Notes: generated from the letters alone by a model not told the origin. A stretch of DNA of 64,000 bases from Mytilus galloprovincialis (GCF_965363235.1 NC_134839.1:112958517-113022516); one strand, 5' to 3'; positions 35,101 through 46,488 are shown, counted from the first letter of the stretch. Numbers and translations are program-made.

Positions 35101-38100
35101 ACGCATGCCATTGATTGTATTACACATACAATCTATCTGTATTTACTACTAAGTATATAATAAATGCTTATATAATACAATATCTTTTTCAATATCAGTT
35201 AAGAAAACATTTAACTCACAATTACGGTTGAAAATTTCCAAATTAAAACTTTTGACCAAATCATATTTCAAACAAAATGGAAATTTCAATGTTACTTGAG
35301 AATTACTTTAATTTATACTAAGGATTAACATTATGGTTTTAAATAGATGCACTGCTGTAAATCTTAAAGTCATAAGAAACCTCAAATTAAAAAAAATTAT
35401 GCATATGTTTTTTTATAACTCAATGGGTAGTTTTCATTATAAAACTTATGTAGATATAGGAAGATGTGGTGTGAGTGCCAATGAGACGTACACACATTTT
35501 TTTCTGAAGAAAATTCTTTAATTTGTTCATATTCAAATCACACTTTATTTTAATTGCTTCCTTCCTTACAGGAAGCAATTCCTGACATATTTTCCGTATG
35601 CAGTGACCTCAGTGTGACCCATCTGGTGATCGCCGAACGCATGGATGTCCTCAAAATAAACTATTATCTGATTGTACATGTCAAACACGTGCTCAAATCC
35701 ATGCTTTTTTGTTGATTGTTGACAAACAGGTGACAATTGTTAAACATAGGCTTCAAAACACGACCTTTAATTACCTGCTATATTTTCACAACAACACTGA
35801 CGGATTGAAAAAAATTGATGATTATACGAAATTTATGCAAAAAAAATGATAAAATCGTGCACAGAAGACTAAGTTTATGATGTTTGTATGCATTGGTTCA
35901 AGAATTGGAATAACATTATTTTTCACCGGTCACTCGTTTCATATGACTTTAAATTACAATGATATATGTAAAAGGAGGCAAAGATACCATACAGATATAT
36001 ACAAACTCATTAAACAAAAACAAACTAACAATGTAAAGGGAAAAACTTAAAAACATTGAAAGACAAAAATCAGTACACACAATACAAAACATAGAACACT
36101 GAAACTGAGCAATATGAACTCCACATAAAAAATGGGGTGATCTCATGTGCTTTAAAAAGGTCCCCCTCCACATGAGTCACCCTGAAATACTTTACTCATT
36201 ATGTAAAATACCTTACTAGAAAGTTTATGTATTGGTTCACCTCTAAAAATTACAAGTTTAAAAATGTATTTAATCATGTTAATAATATGTTTTTTCAGTA
36301 AAATAAAATCAGCTTGTGACTGAAATTAAAGGCAATGACCAGTTGAACTTAATTTTCAATTCATATTTGAGAAAATTATAAGTTTTAAGGAGGTAGACCT
36401 AGGTTAAGGAAATTCTTAATATCATCAATACGTTTGTGTCAAGTTTCAACCATTTTCATTTTTATATTCGAAGCTTCTAGATTACATAGATTATTTCCAA
36501 ATACTTAAAATACATTAATGAAAAGTGAATTTAACAAACTGATTCAAAGAGTTATCTCCATGAACCAAGGTCTTATACCTTTAACAATAAGTTTATGAAA
36601 ACTCTATACCACAATTTTTTGAATGTCAGGATTGATTGATTGGTTTTTAATATAAAAAAGAAGATGTGGTATGATTGCCAATGAGACAATTGTCCACAAG
36701 AGACCAAAATGACACAGACATTAACAACTATAGGTCACAGTACGGCCTTCAACAATGAGCAAAGCCCATACCGCTTAGTCATCTTAAAAAGGCCCCCATA
36801 TGACAATGTAAACCAATTCAAACAAGAAAACTAACAGCCTTATATTTAAATAAAAAAATGAATGAAAAACAAATAAGTAACACATAACAAACAACAATCA
36901 CTGAATTACAGGCTCCTGACTTGGGACAGGCACATACAGAAATAATGTGGCGGGGTTAAACATGTTAGCAGGATCCCAACCCTCCTCCTAACCTGGGACA
37001 GTGGTATAACAGAACAACATAAGAACAAACTATAAAAATCAGTTGAAAAAGGATTAACTCATCAGATGGACAAAAATACAAGTGGACATGGCCGGGTAAT
37101 TGTACGTCCCGACAACAAAGACACTAGGAACAGATCTGATAGTATTCCCAGTTATCTGACAGTTAGTTCAAAGCCACTAACAACTAATAAAAAAAATCAT
37201 GCATCTAAGACTAAACACCACTTTCAGCCGGATTGCGCTATTTTGTGGCAGTCTTTTTTTATCTTTGGAGTAAGCCAGAGTGCCAGGAGTAGAATTTAAG
37301 AAAATATTTTATAAAGTCTTTAACATCCAGTCACGTAATAACGCAATATTTCAAAATAAAAAACAAACATTTTATATGTAACAAAACAGTAACGAAAAAC
37401 GAAATTTAGAAGTGTAACAAATAAGACCACAATTATTTTACATGGTTATTCCCCAGGCAAGAATTCTACTAAAAATGATTGTATATGTTTCTCTCCTGTT
37501 CCTTCTCTTTGATCTGGCTTTAGCTTTGTCTTCTGATATATTATCCTGATCAGCAAAACAAAAATATCTTTAATGCAGTTATAAATATGTACATAAAAAA
37601 ATACATAACATAGGAGGCATTTTTTTTTACCTAAAACACCATTTCATAAAATTATTTTATTTTATTTGTAATTTTTACAAAATTTTTTTTTTTTACAAAC
37701 CATCCATAACTGAATTAATAAGATTGTCTTCCCTCCCATCCAGACCAACCAATATCAATCATGTAGCAGCCCTAAACAATTCAGTTGAAGATGTCGCACG
37801 GTTCTTTTTCTTCATGAAAACAAATTGTAAAGTATTTTGCATGAACACTTTGTCTAGCCTGCAATTGATGTCCATAAAATTGGAAAAACTTGAACCTTAG
37901 ACTGAACCTAAGGGTTGATGATGTCAAATCAAGGATGGCAATGCATCCCTTTCACAACATAAATATGTTGTACGCTTGAAAAAATACAACGTAAAACAAT
38001 GACATTTTCAAGTGGTATTGAAAATTGTATATATAGTTGTGCATATCAATGTTTTATGAATGTGTTTTATGGACTTGCTTACCTTGAGAACACTAGATAT

Positions 38101-40531
38101 CCCCACACTCAGATTATTTGAGGCATCTGCAGATGTAACACCGTGATCCCAGGATGAAAAAATAATCGATGAAAACTTGAATCTTGATGAAAATGAAGCT
38201 GACTTTGGTCTATCAGAACCACCTAAACTAATAAAAAATGATTATAGAATAAAAAAATTATAACACAGAAAAACAATCAACAAGAAACTGAATAACTCAT
38301 GAACATTCAAAGTGCAAGAGCTTAAAATATCAGTGTTGTTTGGTCACAAGTTAACCAGATGCTCCGCAGGGCGTAGCTTTATACGACCGCAGAGGTTGAA
38401 CCCTGAACGGTTAGGGCAAGTATGGACACAACATTCAAGCTGGATTCAGCTCTAAATTTGGATTGTGATTAAATAGTTGACACAGCATAGGTTTCTGACA
38501 CAGAATGAATGTGTTCTAATGAACTTAAAATTTTTGTTTCTCTTAGAGCAATTCACTATGCTGTTGAATATTAATCCTCTCAAAAAAATGTTTGAAGAAA
38601 TTTTCTTTTTTATTTATGAAATTTCAAATGAGAAAAATTGAACCCAATTTTTTTAATCACATCCCCCTTTCCCTTAGGCAGCAACCATTTGATTTTCTGG
38701 GGGGGGCTATGGTTTTTTTTGGAAAAAAAAGTTTGTTTCCAGTTTTTGGAGAAAAAAATAATTTGTTTTTGACCATGAGAAAAAAAAATTGTTTGTTTCA
38801 CCCTCAGCTGCCACTATATGTAATGCTAAAATAGAAAGAAAAAAATTGTTTTCGACTTGTCGCCAAAAAAATAGATTGTCTTTCGCCGAAGGCTAAAAAA
38901 AAAGTTTGTCCAGAAAAAAAAAACCATAGCCCCCCCCAGAAAATCAAATGGTTGCTGCCTTATTCCAAAACTAATCTCAATTAAAATTTCTAATGGAGTT
39001 TGCAACAATAACTACTCATTTAAATACATCATAAAATATTAAGATGTAAAAAAACTGCTTGTTATCACTGAATGGTAAAGATTATTTTAATTTATCAGTT
39101 GGTAGTAAAAAGTGAATATACATTGTATATTGTATATAACAAAGATTTAAGTTGATTCTGGACAAAGAAAGATAACTCCAATTAAAAAAAAATCTTGCTA
39201 TTGCACAATATTTTGCAATTAGATATTTCTTGCTTACTATTCTGGACAAAGAAAGATAACTCTAATTAAAAAAAAATTTGATATTTCACAATATTGTGCA
39301 ATTAGATATTTCTTGCCATTGCGCAATACTGTGCAATTGAAAAGACTTGCTATTGCACAATACTTAATATAATAATTTTAGATCCTGATTTGGACCAACT
39401 TGAAAACTGGGCCCATAATAAAAAATCTAAGTACATTTTTGGATTCAGCATATCAAAGAACTTCAAGATTTCAATTTTTGTTAAAATCAGACTAAGTTTA
39501 ATTTTGGACCCTTTGGACTTTAGTGTAGACCAATTTGAAAACAGGACCAAAAATGAAGAATCTACATACACAGTTAGATTTGGTATATCAAAGAATTTTT
39601 GATGAAATCAAACAAAGTTTAATTTTGGACCCCGATTTGGACCAACTTGAAAACTGGGCCAATAATCAAGAATCTAAGTACATTTTTAGATTCAGCATAT
39701 CAAAGAACCTAACTGATTCATTTTTTGTCAAAATCAAACTAAGTTTAATTTTGGACCCTTTGGACCTTAATGTAGACCAATTTGAAAACGGGACCAAAAG
39801 TTAAGAATCTACATACACAGTCATGACAGTTAGATTCAGCATATCAAAGAACCCCAATTATTCAATTTTGATGAAATCAAACAAAAGTTTAATTTTGGAC
39901 CCTTTGGGCCCCTTATTATGTTGGGACCAAAACTCCCAAAATCAAACCCAACCTTTCTTTTATGGTCATAAACCTTGTGTTTAAATTTCATAGATTTCTA
40001 TTTACTTATACTAACGTTATGGTGCGAAAACCAAGAAAAATGCTTATTTGGGTCCCTTTTTGGCCCCTAATTCCTAAACTGTTGGGACCTAAACTCCCAA
40101 AATCAATACCAACCTTCCTTTTGTAGTCATTAACATTGTGTTTAAATTTCATTGATTTCTATTTACTTAAACTAATGTTATTGTGCGAAAACCAAGAATA
40201 ATGCTTATTTGGGCCCTTTTTTGGCCCCTAATTCCTAAACTGTTGAGACCAAAACTCCCAAAATCAATCCCAACCATTCTTTTGTGGTCATAAACCTTGT
40301 GTCAAAATTTCATAGATTTCTATTAACTTAAACTAAAGTTATAGTGCGAAAACCAAGAAAATGCTTATTTGGGCCCTTTTTGGCCCCTAATTCCTAAAAT
40401 GTTGGGACCAAAACTCCCAAAATCAATACCAACCTTCCTTTTGTGGTCATAAACCTTGTGTTAAAATTTCATAGATTTCCATTCACTTTTACTAAAGTTA
40501 GAGTGCGAAAACTAAAAGTATTCGGACGCCG

Positions 40532-40584
<53 letters not shown>

Positions 40585-43500
40585 CGACGCCAACGTGATA
40601 GCAATATACGACGAAAATTTTTTCAAAATTTGCGGTCGTATAAAAACATTCATTGGTATGAATTCTTCAATTAGGTATTACAAATGTATTTTATTATGCC
40701 CACCTGCCTTTTAAACCTGGGGAGCTTATTGTTTTACCCCTGTATGTCCATCCATCCCTTTGTGGTTATATAGTCATTCAACATAATTTCTCCTACAGTT
40801 TGAATCCTAGAAAGTTTTCACTTGGCTGTCTGTATGTACATATATTGGAGGTGTGAATGTGGTCAGGGTTTTGATTTTTATTCATGTTCATATATGCCCT
40901 TTTGGGAGATAGTTGAACTTTGTCATTTTTGGGGTGTAAGCAGTTAAATGTTGTAGTTCCTGATAAATCCTCCTACAGTTTAATGCTATGAAGTTTTCAC
41001 TTTGCTGTCTGTTGTACATATTTTTCATCTGTGGGGGGAATCTATTGTCTCCCAGACACAATAATATCTCAATCTGATGTCAGATCAACATATCTTAGTC
41101 AGATCAACCCTAATTATTGAGTAGAAATACCAGATGTATGAAGATGAATAACTTTCAGTTTGGAGGAGTTATCTTACCTTTAAATTTTAGAAAATCTTAC
41201 TTATTTAGGATAACAAACAGACTACCAAAGTATGTCAACAGTATCATCATTAAATAGGCCAGCGCAATGTGATAAACTCCATCAATGACCTCTGGATAAC
41301 CTCCATAAAACAGCCAGCTCTCCCTAATGGCTCCCTATAAATATAAAAAAAAATCATGCCATCTATAAGGTCAACTTCATTCTTTTCATAATTCTCTCCA
41401 GACAGTTACAATTATCAACAGCAATGGTAAATTGCTTTTTTTACTTTTTTTTGTTTTTTGTTTTTGTTCTTTTATATATATCATGATGATCTTAAGGATT
41501 TTTCGCATCTTACAAAGTAAAGTTAGCTAGATCTTTAATTTTTTTCCCCTACATTTTTATGGTACCCTATAGTTACCTCTCCATCAATGAAGTTCATCCA
41601 TTCTAGTTCTTGTGAGATGTTGTTGTAGTTAAATGTTACAGCTGTTGGTATGACAACCACTGACAACCAGACTAATGACAGGAACAAGTTTAACAGGATA
41701 ACCCATCTAACAAACACAAATAATGAACCAATACTAGAACCAAAATTACCTACAAAACAAGGGAGATAATCAAACACAAATAAAACATCAATACTTGAAC
41801 CAAAATTACCTACAAAACAAGGCAGCTAATCAAACACAAATAAAACATCAATACTAGAACCAAAATTACCTACAAAACAATGCAGCTAATCAAACACAAT
41901 TAAAACATAAATACTTGAACCATAATTATCTACATTACAATAGCAGCTGATCATAAAAAAATAAAGCATCAATGCTTGAACTAAATTTACCTACAAAACA
42001 ATAGCAGATGATCATACTAGGTAACTATTACAGGAAAATAAACTAGAACATAATGTATTTAGCTACAGTAGCCTACAGTTATATAAATGGGGGGTTTAAT
42101 GTCCAGTGGCAAATGTACAGTTATATCAATAGGGGGTTTAATGCCCAGTGGCAAATGTACAGTTATATAAATAGGGGTTTAATGTCCAGTGGCAAATGTA
42201 CAGTTATATCAAGACAAACCATATGTTGATGTAATATAACCTTGCTTTGTACTGGACTAACATGCTGTTTCAGATTGTCAACATGCTAATTCAAAAGGTA
42301 ACAGTATGCAGGAGGATTAATTAACTGATCACAACACTTTATTCCACCTCTGGCAGACCAGTCTTTACTCTCAGTCCTAAATGTTATGTCATTAATATCC
42401 CAGGAGGTAGTTATAATTTTCTTTGGTTTAACCTTTCCAGGGTAAAATCCTCCTCCATTTTTCTAAATAAAATGTTGACAAGGAGATTTATGGTATCATT
42501 ACTTATGAGACAACTATTCACCAGATTCCAGATGACATGGATTCTAGCATCTATACTATAGGGCATTGTCTGGTCTACAACATTTACCAAGATCCAATAA
42601 ATCAACTTAAACAGCAACAGACAATGACAGAGAAAATTTCAAAATTCATCTCTAAAATACTTTTATTCATGAAAAATAACCATGAATAATGATTGGATTA
42701 AATTTATCAAATAATAAACAGAACTTTTTGTATTATTTATAGTTCCATGCTCATTCACTTACTTTCTATATACTTGATATAAGACTTGAAGATAGGATTT
42801 TCTGTACCTTTGATTTTCCACCTTCTATACCATACCTTAAAACAAACATGTAAGTCTGCTTTAACAAACTCTTTTATATACTAATTAGATGTCTGAAATA
42901 TCATAGATATTATCTCATATTCGAGTGGAATGATCTTTCTTTAAACATTGACAATGTTCCATATTTTAACATCTGTTATTAACTCATATCAGCGATCATG
43001 AAATTGTGAGTGACCTTCATTAGAAGTTTAATGTTAATAGAATGTATAACCTAAAGGCAACTCATTGAAACATGAACTATAGTTGTTTATTACTGCATCA
43101 TTTGGTCTATTGTGGAGAGTTGTCTCATCGGCAATCATACCACATTTTCTTATTTTTATATTCAACTTATTAATATATATCAATGATTATTGCTTTATAA
43201 AATGTAGGCTACATAAACTTTGTATATCTATTACCAATCATAAAATAAAGAATAAGTATGAACAAACAGTTCATGTTATTTATGTATTTACCATAGGGCA
43301 AAGACAAATTACCTTGATATCATGTTTAAGTAGCTGGTACATAGTCATCTTGGCTCTGATGTTAGTATTCTTTTTTGGTGAGTACCTGTTATAAAAGCCA
43401 TAATATCTTAAATAGTTCTAATGAGTTATACTGTGAGGTACTACTGATAAAAATTCCCGTCCTCACATCAACAAATATTACATATCAAACATACATCACA

Positions 43501-46488
43501 ACTAAGTACACAACTTGTTAACTTCAAAACGCAAACTTCTTTTAATCTGTATCCACAAACATACATCACATGGTAAAATTTGCCATTCAAATGGACATGG
43601 AGGTTATGAAGGCACATTAAAAATTCCCTAACAACCAGCATACTTCTTTCAGTGGAATACCTTCTATTTGCTTATATTTAGCTTTGTATCGCATACATGT
43701 ATTAATGTAAATCTGTAATCGTCAATACAACATACTAGAAATCACTAAATTGACAATGATAAATAAAACACTGAATACAGAACACTGTATGTGTATGCAG
43801 ACATTTTAAGGTAATGGGCTATTCTGTGCTTTTTTTTACAGCTACTTTTTTACATAGATCAAGGACTATTAAATCTTTCAAGTTACTTTACTGACTAATG
43901 TATTATTTATTTTGACTATTCTTTACTGTATATTACAATAATACTTCTTAGATCGTAAACATGATAAATGTTGAATACCATTGGAATAATTTGAAATTTA
44001 ACTTAATATTTTTCTAGTGAATACTATTATACAATAATACAGAGATTTACTTACATCTTTTCTCCCGTATGTAAAATATCTTCAATATACATGTCAACCA
44101 ATCCATCATGATAAGAGAATTCACGGTCATTCTGACGTGAAATACCATGACTTTTCCTTTCCAATGCAGACCCTGATAAAACTGTTTTAGTCAGACTCTG
44201 GGACATAGAATGATGTCTGTTCAGTTTAAAAGATGCCTGTAAACAAATGTCACATGCTAATAACAGTAGGTAAATATTAACTGATCATGCTGATAGCAAA
44301 ATCAAAAGCTCAAACATATCAAAAAAATTAAATGGAAAACAACTGTCATATTCCTGACTTGGTGCAATCATTTCCTTTTGTAGAAAATGGTGGATTAAAC
44401 CTGATTTTATAGCTAGTTGAACCTCTCACTTGAATGAGTTGCTAACAATTCTATTATCATCATTATATTGACAACAATGTGTGAGCAAAACAAACAGACA
44501 TAATCAGTAAATTTTGTTTTATTCTGAATTTTTTACCAATCCATTTTCTCTGTCCATAAAGTTCATATCACTGATTTTGAATGAACTTGAAAGACTTATA
44601 CAGGTGATCTATTTGGTAATATGATTTCTCATAGTTAGCATTAACATACTGGTTTGACATAATTTCATACCACAGAAATCACTGCAAAACTTTTACACAT
44701 CATTCATGTCATTTAAATTGGGATCTGGTGTATATCAGTTTTATCTGCAGTCATACCACATCTCTCTACATTCATACTGAACTCTAAATGACTTTACAAT
44801 TCTTGCTAAATAACTCCCAGGTGAATTTGGATTTTTTTATGTTCAGAAGTATCAACTCTGACTTCAAGGAAAATAAAAGGTTTGACTGTCTATGATAATG
44901 ATGATGCACCACTCTTTGACTTCCATTGGTTGTTTCTGTATTCTGTCATCAGGGGCGTAGCCCCTTTGTTAATGAAGTGAAATCACAAACCGAAGGGCGA
45001 GGGGTCTGGGGGCTGCCTTAGGCCCCCAGTGGGTCCAGGGCAGTGAAGCCCCCCTGACGCTCCGCATATATAACGTTTTAAAACAGTAACAACCGTATTA
45101 AAATTTGTACATTTTTGTTATGTTTTTATTGTCAATTATTTAACTTCAAAATGTTTGAGTCGAATGAAGACATTAAAAGCATGTGTTATTTTGGTGTTTT
45201 TTGTACGCCGTGAGAGCTTTTAAAATTACGGAGATTTGTGCCATTTTTTAGTATTTTTATTGAGAAAAGTAGATATAAAAATAAGGAGATATGGTATAAT
45301 TGCCAATGAGACAACTATCCACCAAAGTGTAAATGGAAGTGGATGTAAGCAATTTTGTGAAGTTCGAATGGAAGTGGATGTAAGCAATTTTGTGAAGTTC
45401 AAATGAAATGGATGTAAGCAATTTTGTGAAGTTCAAATGAAGTGGATGTAAGCAAAGATGTATATAAAAAAAAACATAATCATGAACATAACCACAATAC
45501 TATATTCTGTTAGCCTAAACATATCAAAACATTGATTCAATCTTTTGAATTTCTAACTTGAAGTCATATTAATTCTGTTCAGAAAAAAAGAATCCCAAAC
45601 GACGTTTTTTTCTTAACAGCAAGTGCGTCAGTAACTTTTTCAATATCAATTTCCCAATGTTTGTATGTATGAAGGATGGTCACAGACTAGAAAGTCTTTC
45701 TGTATGCATTGTAGAGCAGACATAAGTTATCACTCTTCTCATTACGCTAAAAATTCTCTCTGCTGTTGCTGTTGTCACCCCCTTTATCACTAGAATCAGC
45801 AGACAAATGTAAATGTTTGAATATAGGTCACTGTTTGTCACTGGCAGAGTTTCTGCAAGAGAGGATGGCTTTGGGGTCCGCTGCCATATCCCACCTTACA
45901 ATCCATCGTTCAACTTCCTCGCGAAATTGTGCAACATTGTTAACAGTAAGGTCATTTATATACGTCTCAAATAATATGTTGATTGCTTCCTAATTAATCC
46001 TATTTGGCTTTGTTGATATGAAATACTGGGCAGAAAACCGCTCTTCGTTAGAAACTAATCTGCATGTAAGTTCTTGTATCAGGTAATCAAGAAAAGATAG
46101 AAAGTTTCAAACATTGTACGTTTCCAGTACTGACTGGGTGTTTCAGCTGGTACATTTACGTGATGCCGCTGTCTATCGGCAGCTCTCAGTATTGAAAAGA
46201 CACAAACAATCTACAAATGTTTAACAAATATCATGTTCATAATAGATAATAGATGCATCACTCTGTCCGATTCCGATTGACCAATTCATCTGTTTCTCTC
46301 TCTCTTTTTTTGTTTTTGTTTTTTTGTGTGAAAACGACGTGGATACACGTGCTGTCGTGCCTCCGGGTAGCTACGCCCCTGGTTATACTCACTGTTACAG
46401 AATTCTGCAATTGTGACCTCAAAAGACTTACTGGTGAAGTGGCTTCACTTCTTGGCTTCTGTCGATTGTTGCTGTACTCTGCATACAT
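26191..46488 (-). CDS. Transmembrane channel-like (TMC) protein, complete 16-exon gene
   Basis: Sixteen exons, all with AG/GT borders and matching phases, join into 663 residues plus stop: 46,488-46,393; 44,236-44,055; 43,385-43,313; 42,824-42,763; 41,706-41,577; 41,334-41,201; 38,227-38,083; 37,545-37,442; 34,402-34,186; 33,683-33,555; 32,979-32,905; 32,130-32,017; 31,030-30,825; 28,895-28,713; 27,248-27,170; 26,253-26,191. The ATG at 46,488 follows an in-frame TGA. TMC landmarks: IFSSWD (about 248-253), the family's CWE..VGQE.YKL motif as C-x5-GQEFYKL (429-441), FNISAAVLVLIYRQGLVW (exon 12), PLMPLL after it, and CGPF (572-575). About nine to ten hydrophobic segments fall where TMC membrane helices do; both termini are short. 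TMC proteins are anoctamin-superfamily membrane proteins, some forming mechanosensory channels (TMC1/2). The WE of the signature is absent, so I do not assign a subfamily or an ion-channel role. Exons 9, 10 and 13 have duplicated fragments next to them. Confidence 0.9.
27635..27778 (-). repeat. Rearranged family A head in TMC intron 14
   Basis: Two partly overlapping copies of the head in inverse orientation (GTCTCTTTTGGAGAGTTTTC and GGCAATCATACCACATCTTC) separated by TTGAAGGCTGTACGGTGAAC, suggesting a small internal duplication. Confidence 0.7.
28140..28279. repeat. Tandem ATAAGGTGTCATTTAAGATTC repeat
   Basis: Five copies with alternating spacers CTTAC and AAATTAA, in TMC intron 14. Confidence 0.85.
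29735..30290 (-). repeat. 104-bp tandem array derived from TMC exon 13 and its donor
   Basis: Copies of a 104-bp unit, each holding the last ~83 bases of exon 13 (encoding NQSRNTAFIMGF...VSVVVG), its GTAAGG donor and the first bases of intron 13. ATGAATGCTGTGTTACGAGA recurs at 29,831 (as an imperfect copy also near 29,727), 29,935, 30,039, 30,143 and 30,243, and again at 30,788 and in exon 13 at 30,892. The long plus-strand frames across it are antisense artefacts. Confidence 0.9.
30291..30724 (-). mobile_element. 5'-truncated LINE (CR1/Jockey-like) inserted in the exon-13 array
   Basis: In the minus direction the frame gives NLRINLCKYRCSSHKLPIEC, then DEFHYIYDCTFFDAERLKFL and a stop after LVGLAKFCKL, which is the C-terminal cysteine/histidine region of CR1/Jockey-type LINE proteins; one in-frame TGA interrupts it. 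The 3' end carries tandem TTTCAATG-like units. TTCCA flanks both sides and fits a short target duplication. Removing the LINE would restore one continuous 104-bp array. Confidence 0.8.
31120..31560 (-). repeat. Old relative of the ~500-bp HINE unit in TMC intron 12
   Basis: Begins GGTGCCTGTATTGCTCATCC, compare the HINE head GAGCCTGTGTCGCTCACC, and has AACTCCTAAGAATT and TTCTGTTCTATCTTTAGCCA, matching landmarks of the 16-22 kb units with many differences. Confidence 0.5.
32545..32815. repeat. Dispersed repeat with terminal hairpin and GGAT microsatellite
   Basis: GTGAGCTATTGCTCAC forms a hairpin near the left end; GGATGGATGG-type repeats lie near the right end, followed by AGTATACCCCC. Layout is reminiscent of the two HINE-like elements, but I see no subterminal inverted repeat, so it stays unassigned. 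Confidence 0.45.
33453..33543 (-). pseudogene. Decayed duplicate of TMC exon 10
   Basis: Directly after the exon-10 donor the intron contains a second copy of most of exon 10: TAGAACATTATGTGAGTGGG... and RRIFILSMDYLFALI against SRIFILRMANLFALI in the real exon. Two bases are missing in the SGKKEL region, breaking the frame, and its donor is gone. Confidence 0.85.
33785..34020 (+). repeat. Diverged family A copy in TMC intron 9
   Basis: AGAAGAAGTGGTATTATTGC, ATGAGACAACTCTTAACAAG and AATTACAGGCCCCTGGCTGC mark a decayed copy, pointing towards the copy at 34,055-34,181. Confidence 0.75.
34055..34181 (-). repeat. Family A head abutting the exon-9 donor
   Basis: In the gene's direction intron 9 reads GTAAG and then ATAAAAAAGAAGATGTGG, the head of family A. 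The repeat therefore begins at about intron position +6. Confidence 0.8.
34403..34600 (-). repeat. 117-bp tandem copies of the TMC exon-9 acceptor region
   Basis: CAGGAAATCTTTACTG lies at 34,324 (inside exon 9), 34,441 and 34,558. The middle unit keeps a TTTTTCAG acceptor and an open frame reading ILIGGGCATIVWLVL onward before a stop; the third unit is partial. The copies lie upstream of the real exon in the transcript. Confidence 0.85.
34722..34852. repeat. ~130-bp palindrome in TMC intron 8
   Basis: ATATCATATAGCTTTTTCAA and CCAATATAATCCC on the left mirror GGGATTATATTGG and GGAAAAAGCCATATCATATA on the right around AGAGCTCTGCTCGAG. Confidence 0.85.
34898..35033. repeat. Four TGACGTCATACAGAT units
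   Basis: The CRE-type palindrome TGACGTCA occurs four times, each followed by TACAGAT(T/A)A. Two longer sub-units share TTTTGATAAAGC/GTGTGATAAAGC and CTTTTGCAAC. Confidence 0.85.
35453..35489 (+). repeat. Short family B copy in TMC intron 8
   Basis: ATAGGAAGATGTGGTGTGAG then TGCCAATGAGACG. Confidence 0.7.
35548..35576. repeat. Hairpin at start of a GC-richer block
   Basis: ATTGCTTCCT...AGGAAGCAAT pairs perfectly. The following ~220 bases (CTGACATATTTTCCGTATGC onward) are less AT-rich than their surroundings, but I see no reading frame. Confidence 0.55.
36655..37299 (+). repeat. Longest family A copy, TMC intron 8
   Basis: Contains all blocks of the family and continues about 240 bases past AACTCATCAGATGG, where other copies stop, with a frame MDKNTSGHGRVIVRPDNKD. 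This shows that family A extends beyond the common ~415-bp form. The extension is not a recognised protein. Confidence 0.75.
38677..38959. mobile_element. PIF/Harbinger-like MITE inside the second HINE
   Basis: Ends GGCAGCAACCATTTGATTTT and AAAATCAAATGGTTGCTGCC form inverted repeats of about 45 bp. TTA lies on each side (38,674-38,676 and 38,960-38,962), the target duplication usual for PIF/Harbinger. 283 bp, no transposase. Confidence 0.85.
40520..40590. repeat. (GAC/ACG)n microsatellite
   Basis: About twenty ACG triplets between GACGCCGG and GCCGACGCC, at the 5' side of the second HINE in its own direction, as in the 16-22 kb element. Confidence 0.9.
41707..42010. repeat. ~60-bp tandem repeat directly upstream of TMC exon 5
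   Basis: Five decaying copies of a unit with CAAACACAAATAAAACATCA and AACCAAAATTACCTACAAAA. The copy next to the exon supplies its branch-point and acceptor region; others carry acceptor-like TTTTGTAG. Confidence 0.85.
42077..42214. repeat. ~48-bp tandem repeat in TMC intron 4
   Basis: Three copies of GGTTTAATGTCCAGTGGCAA plus ATGTACAGTTATAT. Confidence 0.85.
43079..43161 (-). repeat. Family A head in TMC intron 3
   Basis: GTTGTCTCATCGGCAATCAT and ACCACATTTTCTT in inverse orientation. Confidence 0.75.
44950..46381 (-). mobile_element. hAT transposon relic in TMC intron 1
   Basis: CAGGGGCGTAGC (44,950-44,961) and GCTACGCCCCTG (to 46,381) are exact 12-base inverted ends typical of hAT elements. 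Inside, a broken hAT transposase reads leftwards. The first bases at its right end lie 12 nt into TMC intron 1. No clear 8-bp target duplication is left. A family A scrap (45,270-45,328) and a ~33-bp tandem repeat (GAAGTGGATGTAAGCAATTT, about four times, 45,331-45,445) have been added inside. Confidence 0.8.
45600..46075 (-). pseudogene. hAT transposase remnant (C-terminal dimerisation domain)
   Basis: The minus strand gives EERFSAQYF, then FREEVERWIVRW, and after a frame change VTTATAERIFSVMRRV followed by TMHTERLSSL. This matches the conserved hAT C-terminal dimerisation domain (LP.TTA..ER.FS.....K...R..M...RL..L). Frame changes and stops make it a pseudogene. Confidence 0.8.

Larger units (their letters stand above)
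38354..40645 (-). mobile_element. Second Helentron-associated (HINE-like) element, TMC intron 6
   Basis: Read on the minus strand it opens with TTTATACGACCGCA (40,644-40,631) and a CGT-rich microsatellite, and closes with TGCGGTCGTATAAA (38,391-38,378), the stem-loop GCTACGCCCTGCGGAGC and ATCTGG before TT. The core has ~160-bp units (GTGCGAAAACCAAGAA near 40,022, 40,193, 40,344; variant at 40,503), a ~250-bp unit twice (GATTTGGACCAACTTGAAAA near 39,385 and 39,634) and duplicated TATTCTGGACAAAGAAAG blocks near 39,180-39,300. No protein. A MITE is inserted at 38,677-38,959. Confidence 0.7.

Noticed and set aside
42763-42834. TMC exon 4 starting at the TTTTAAG acceptor (42,834)
   Set aside because: That start gives a phase that does not join exon 5 in frame. 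Using GGTATAG with the exon from 42,824 gives KVENQRYRKSYLQVLYQVYR and matches both neighbours.
45766-45993. Plus-strand 75-codon open frame
   Set aside because: Antisense shadow of the hAT transposase remnant.
44940-46391. Eight-base target duplication for the hAT relic
   Set aside because: The flanks do not match beyond chance; the duplication has decayed or the ends are not original.
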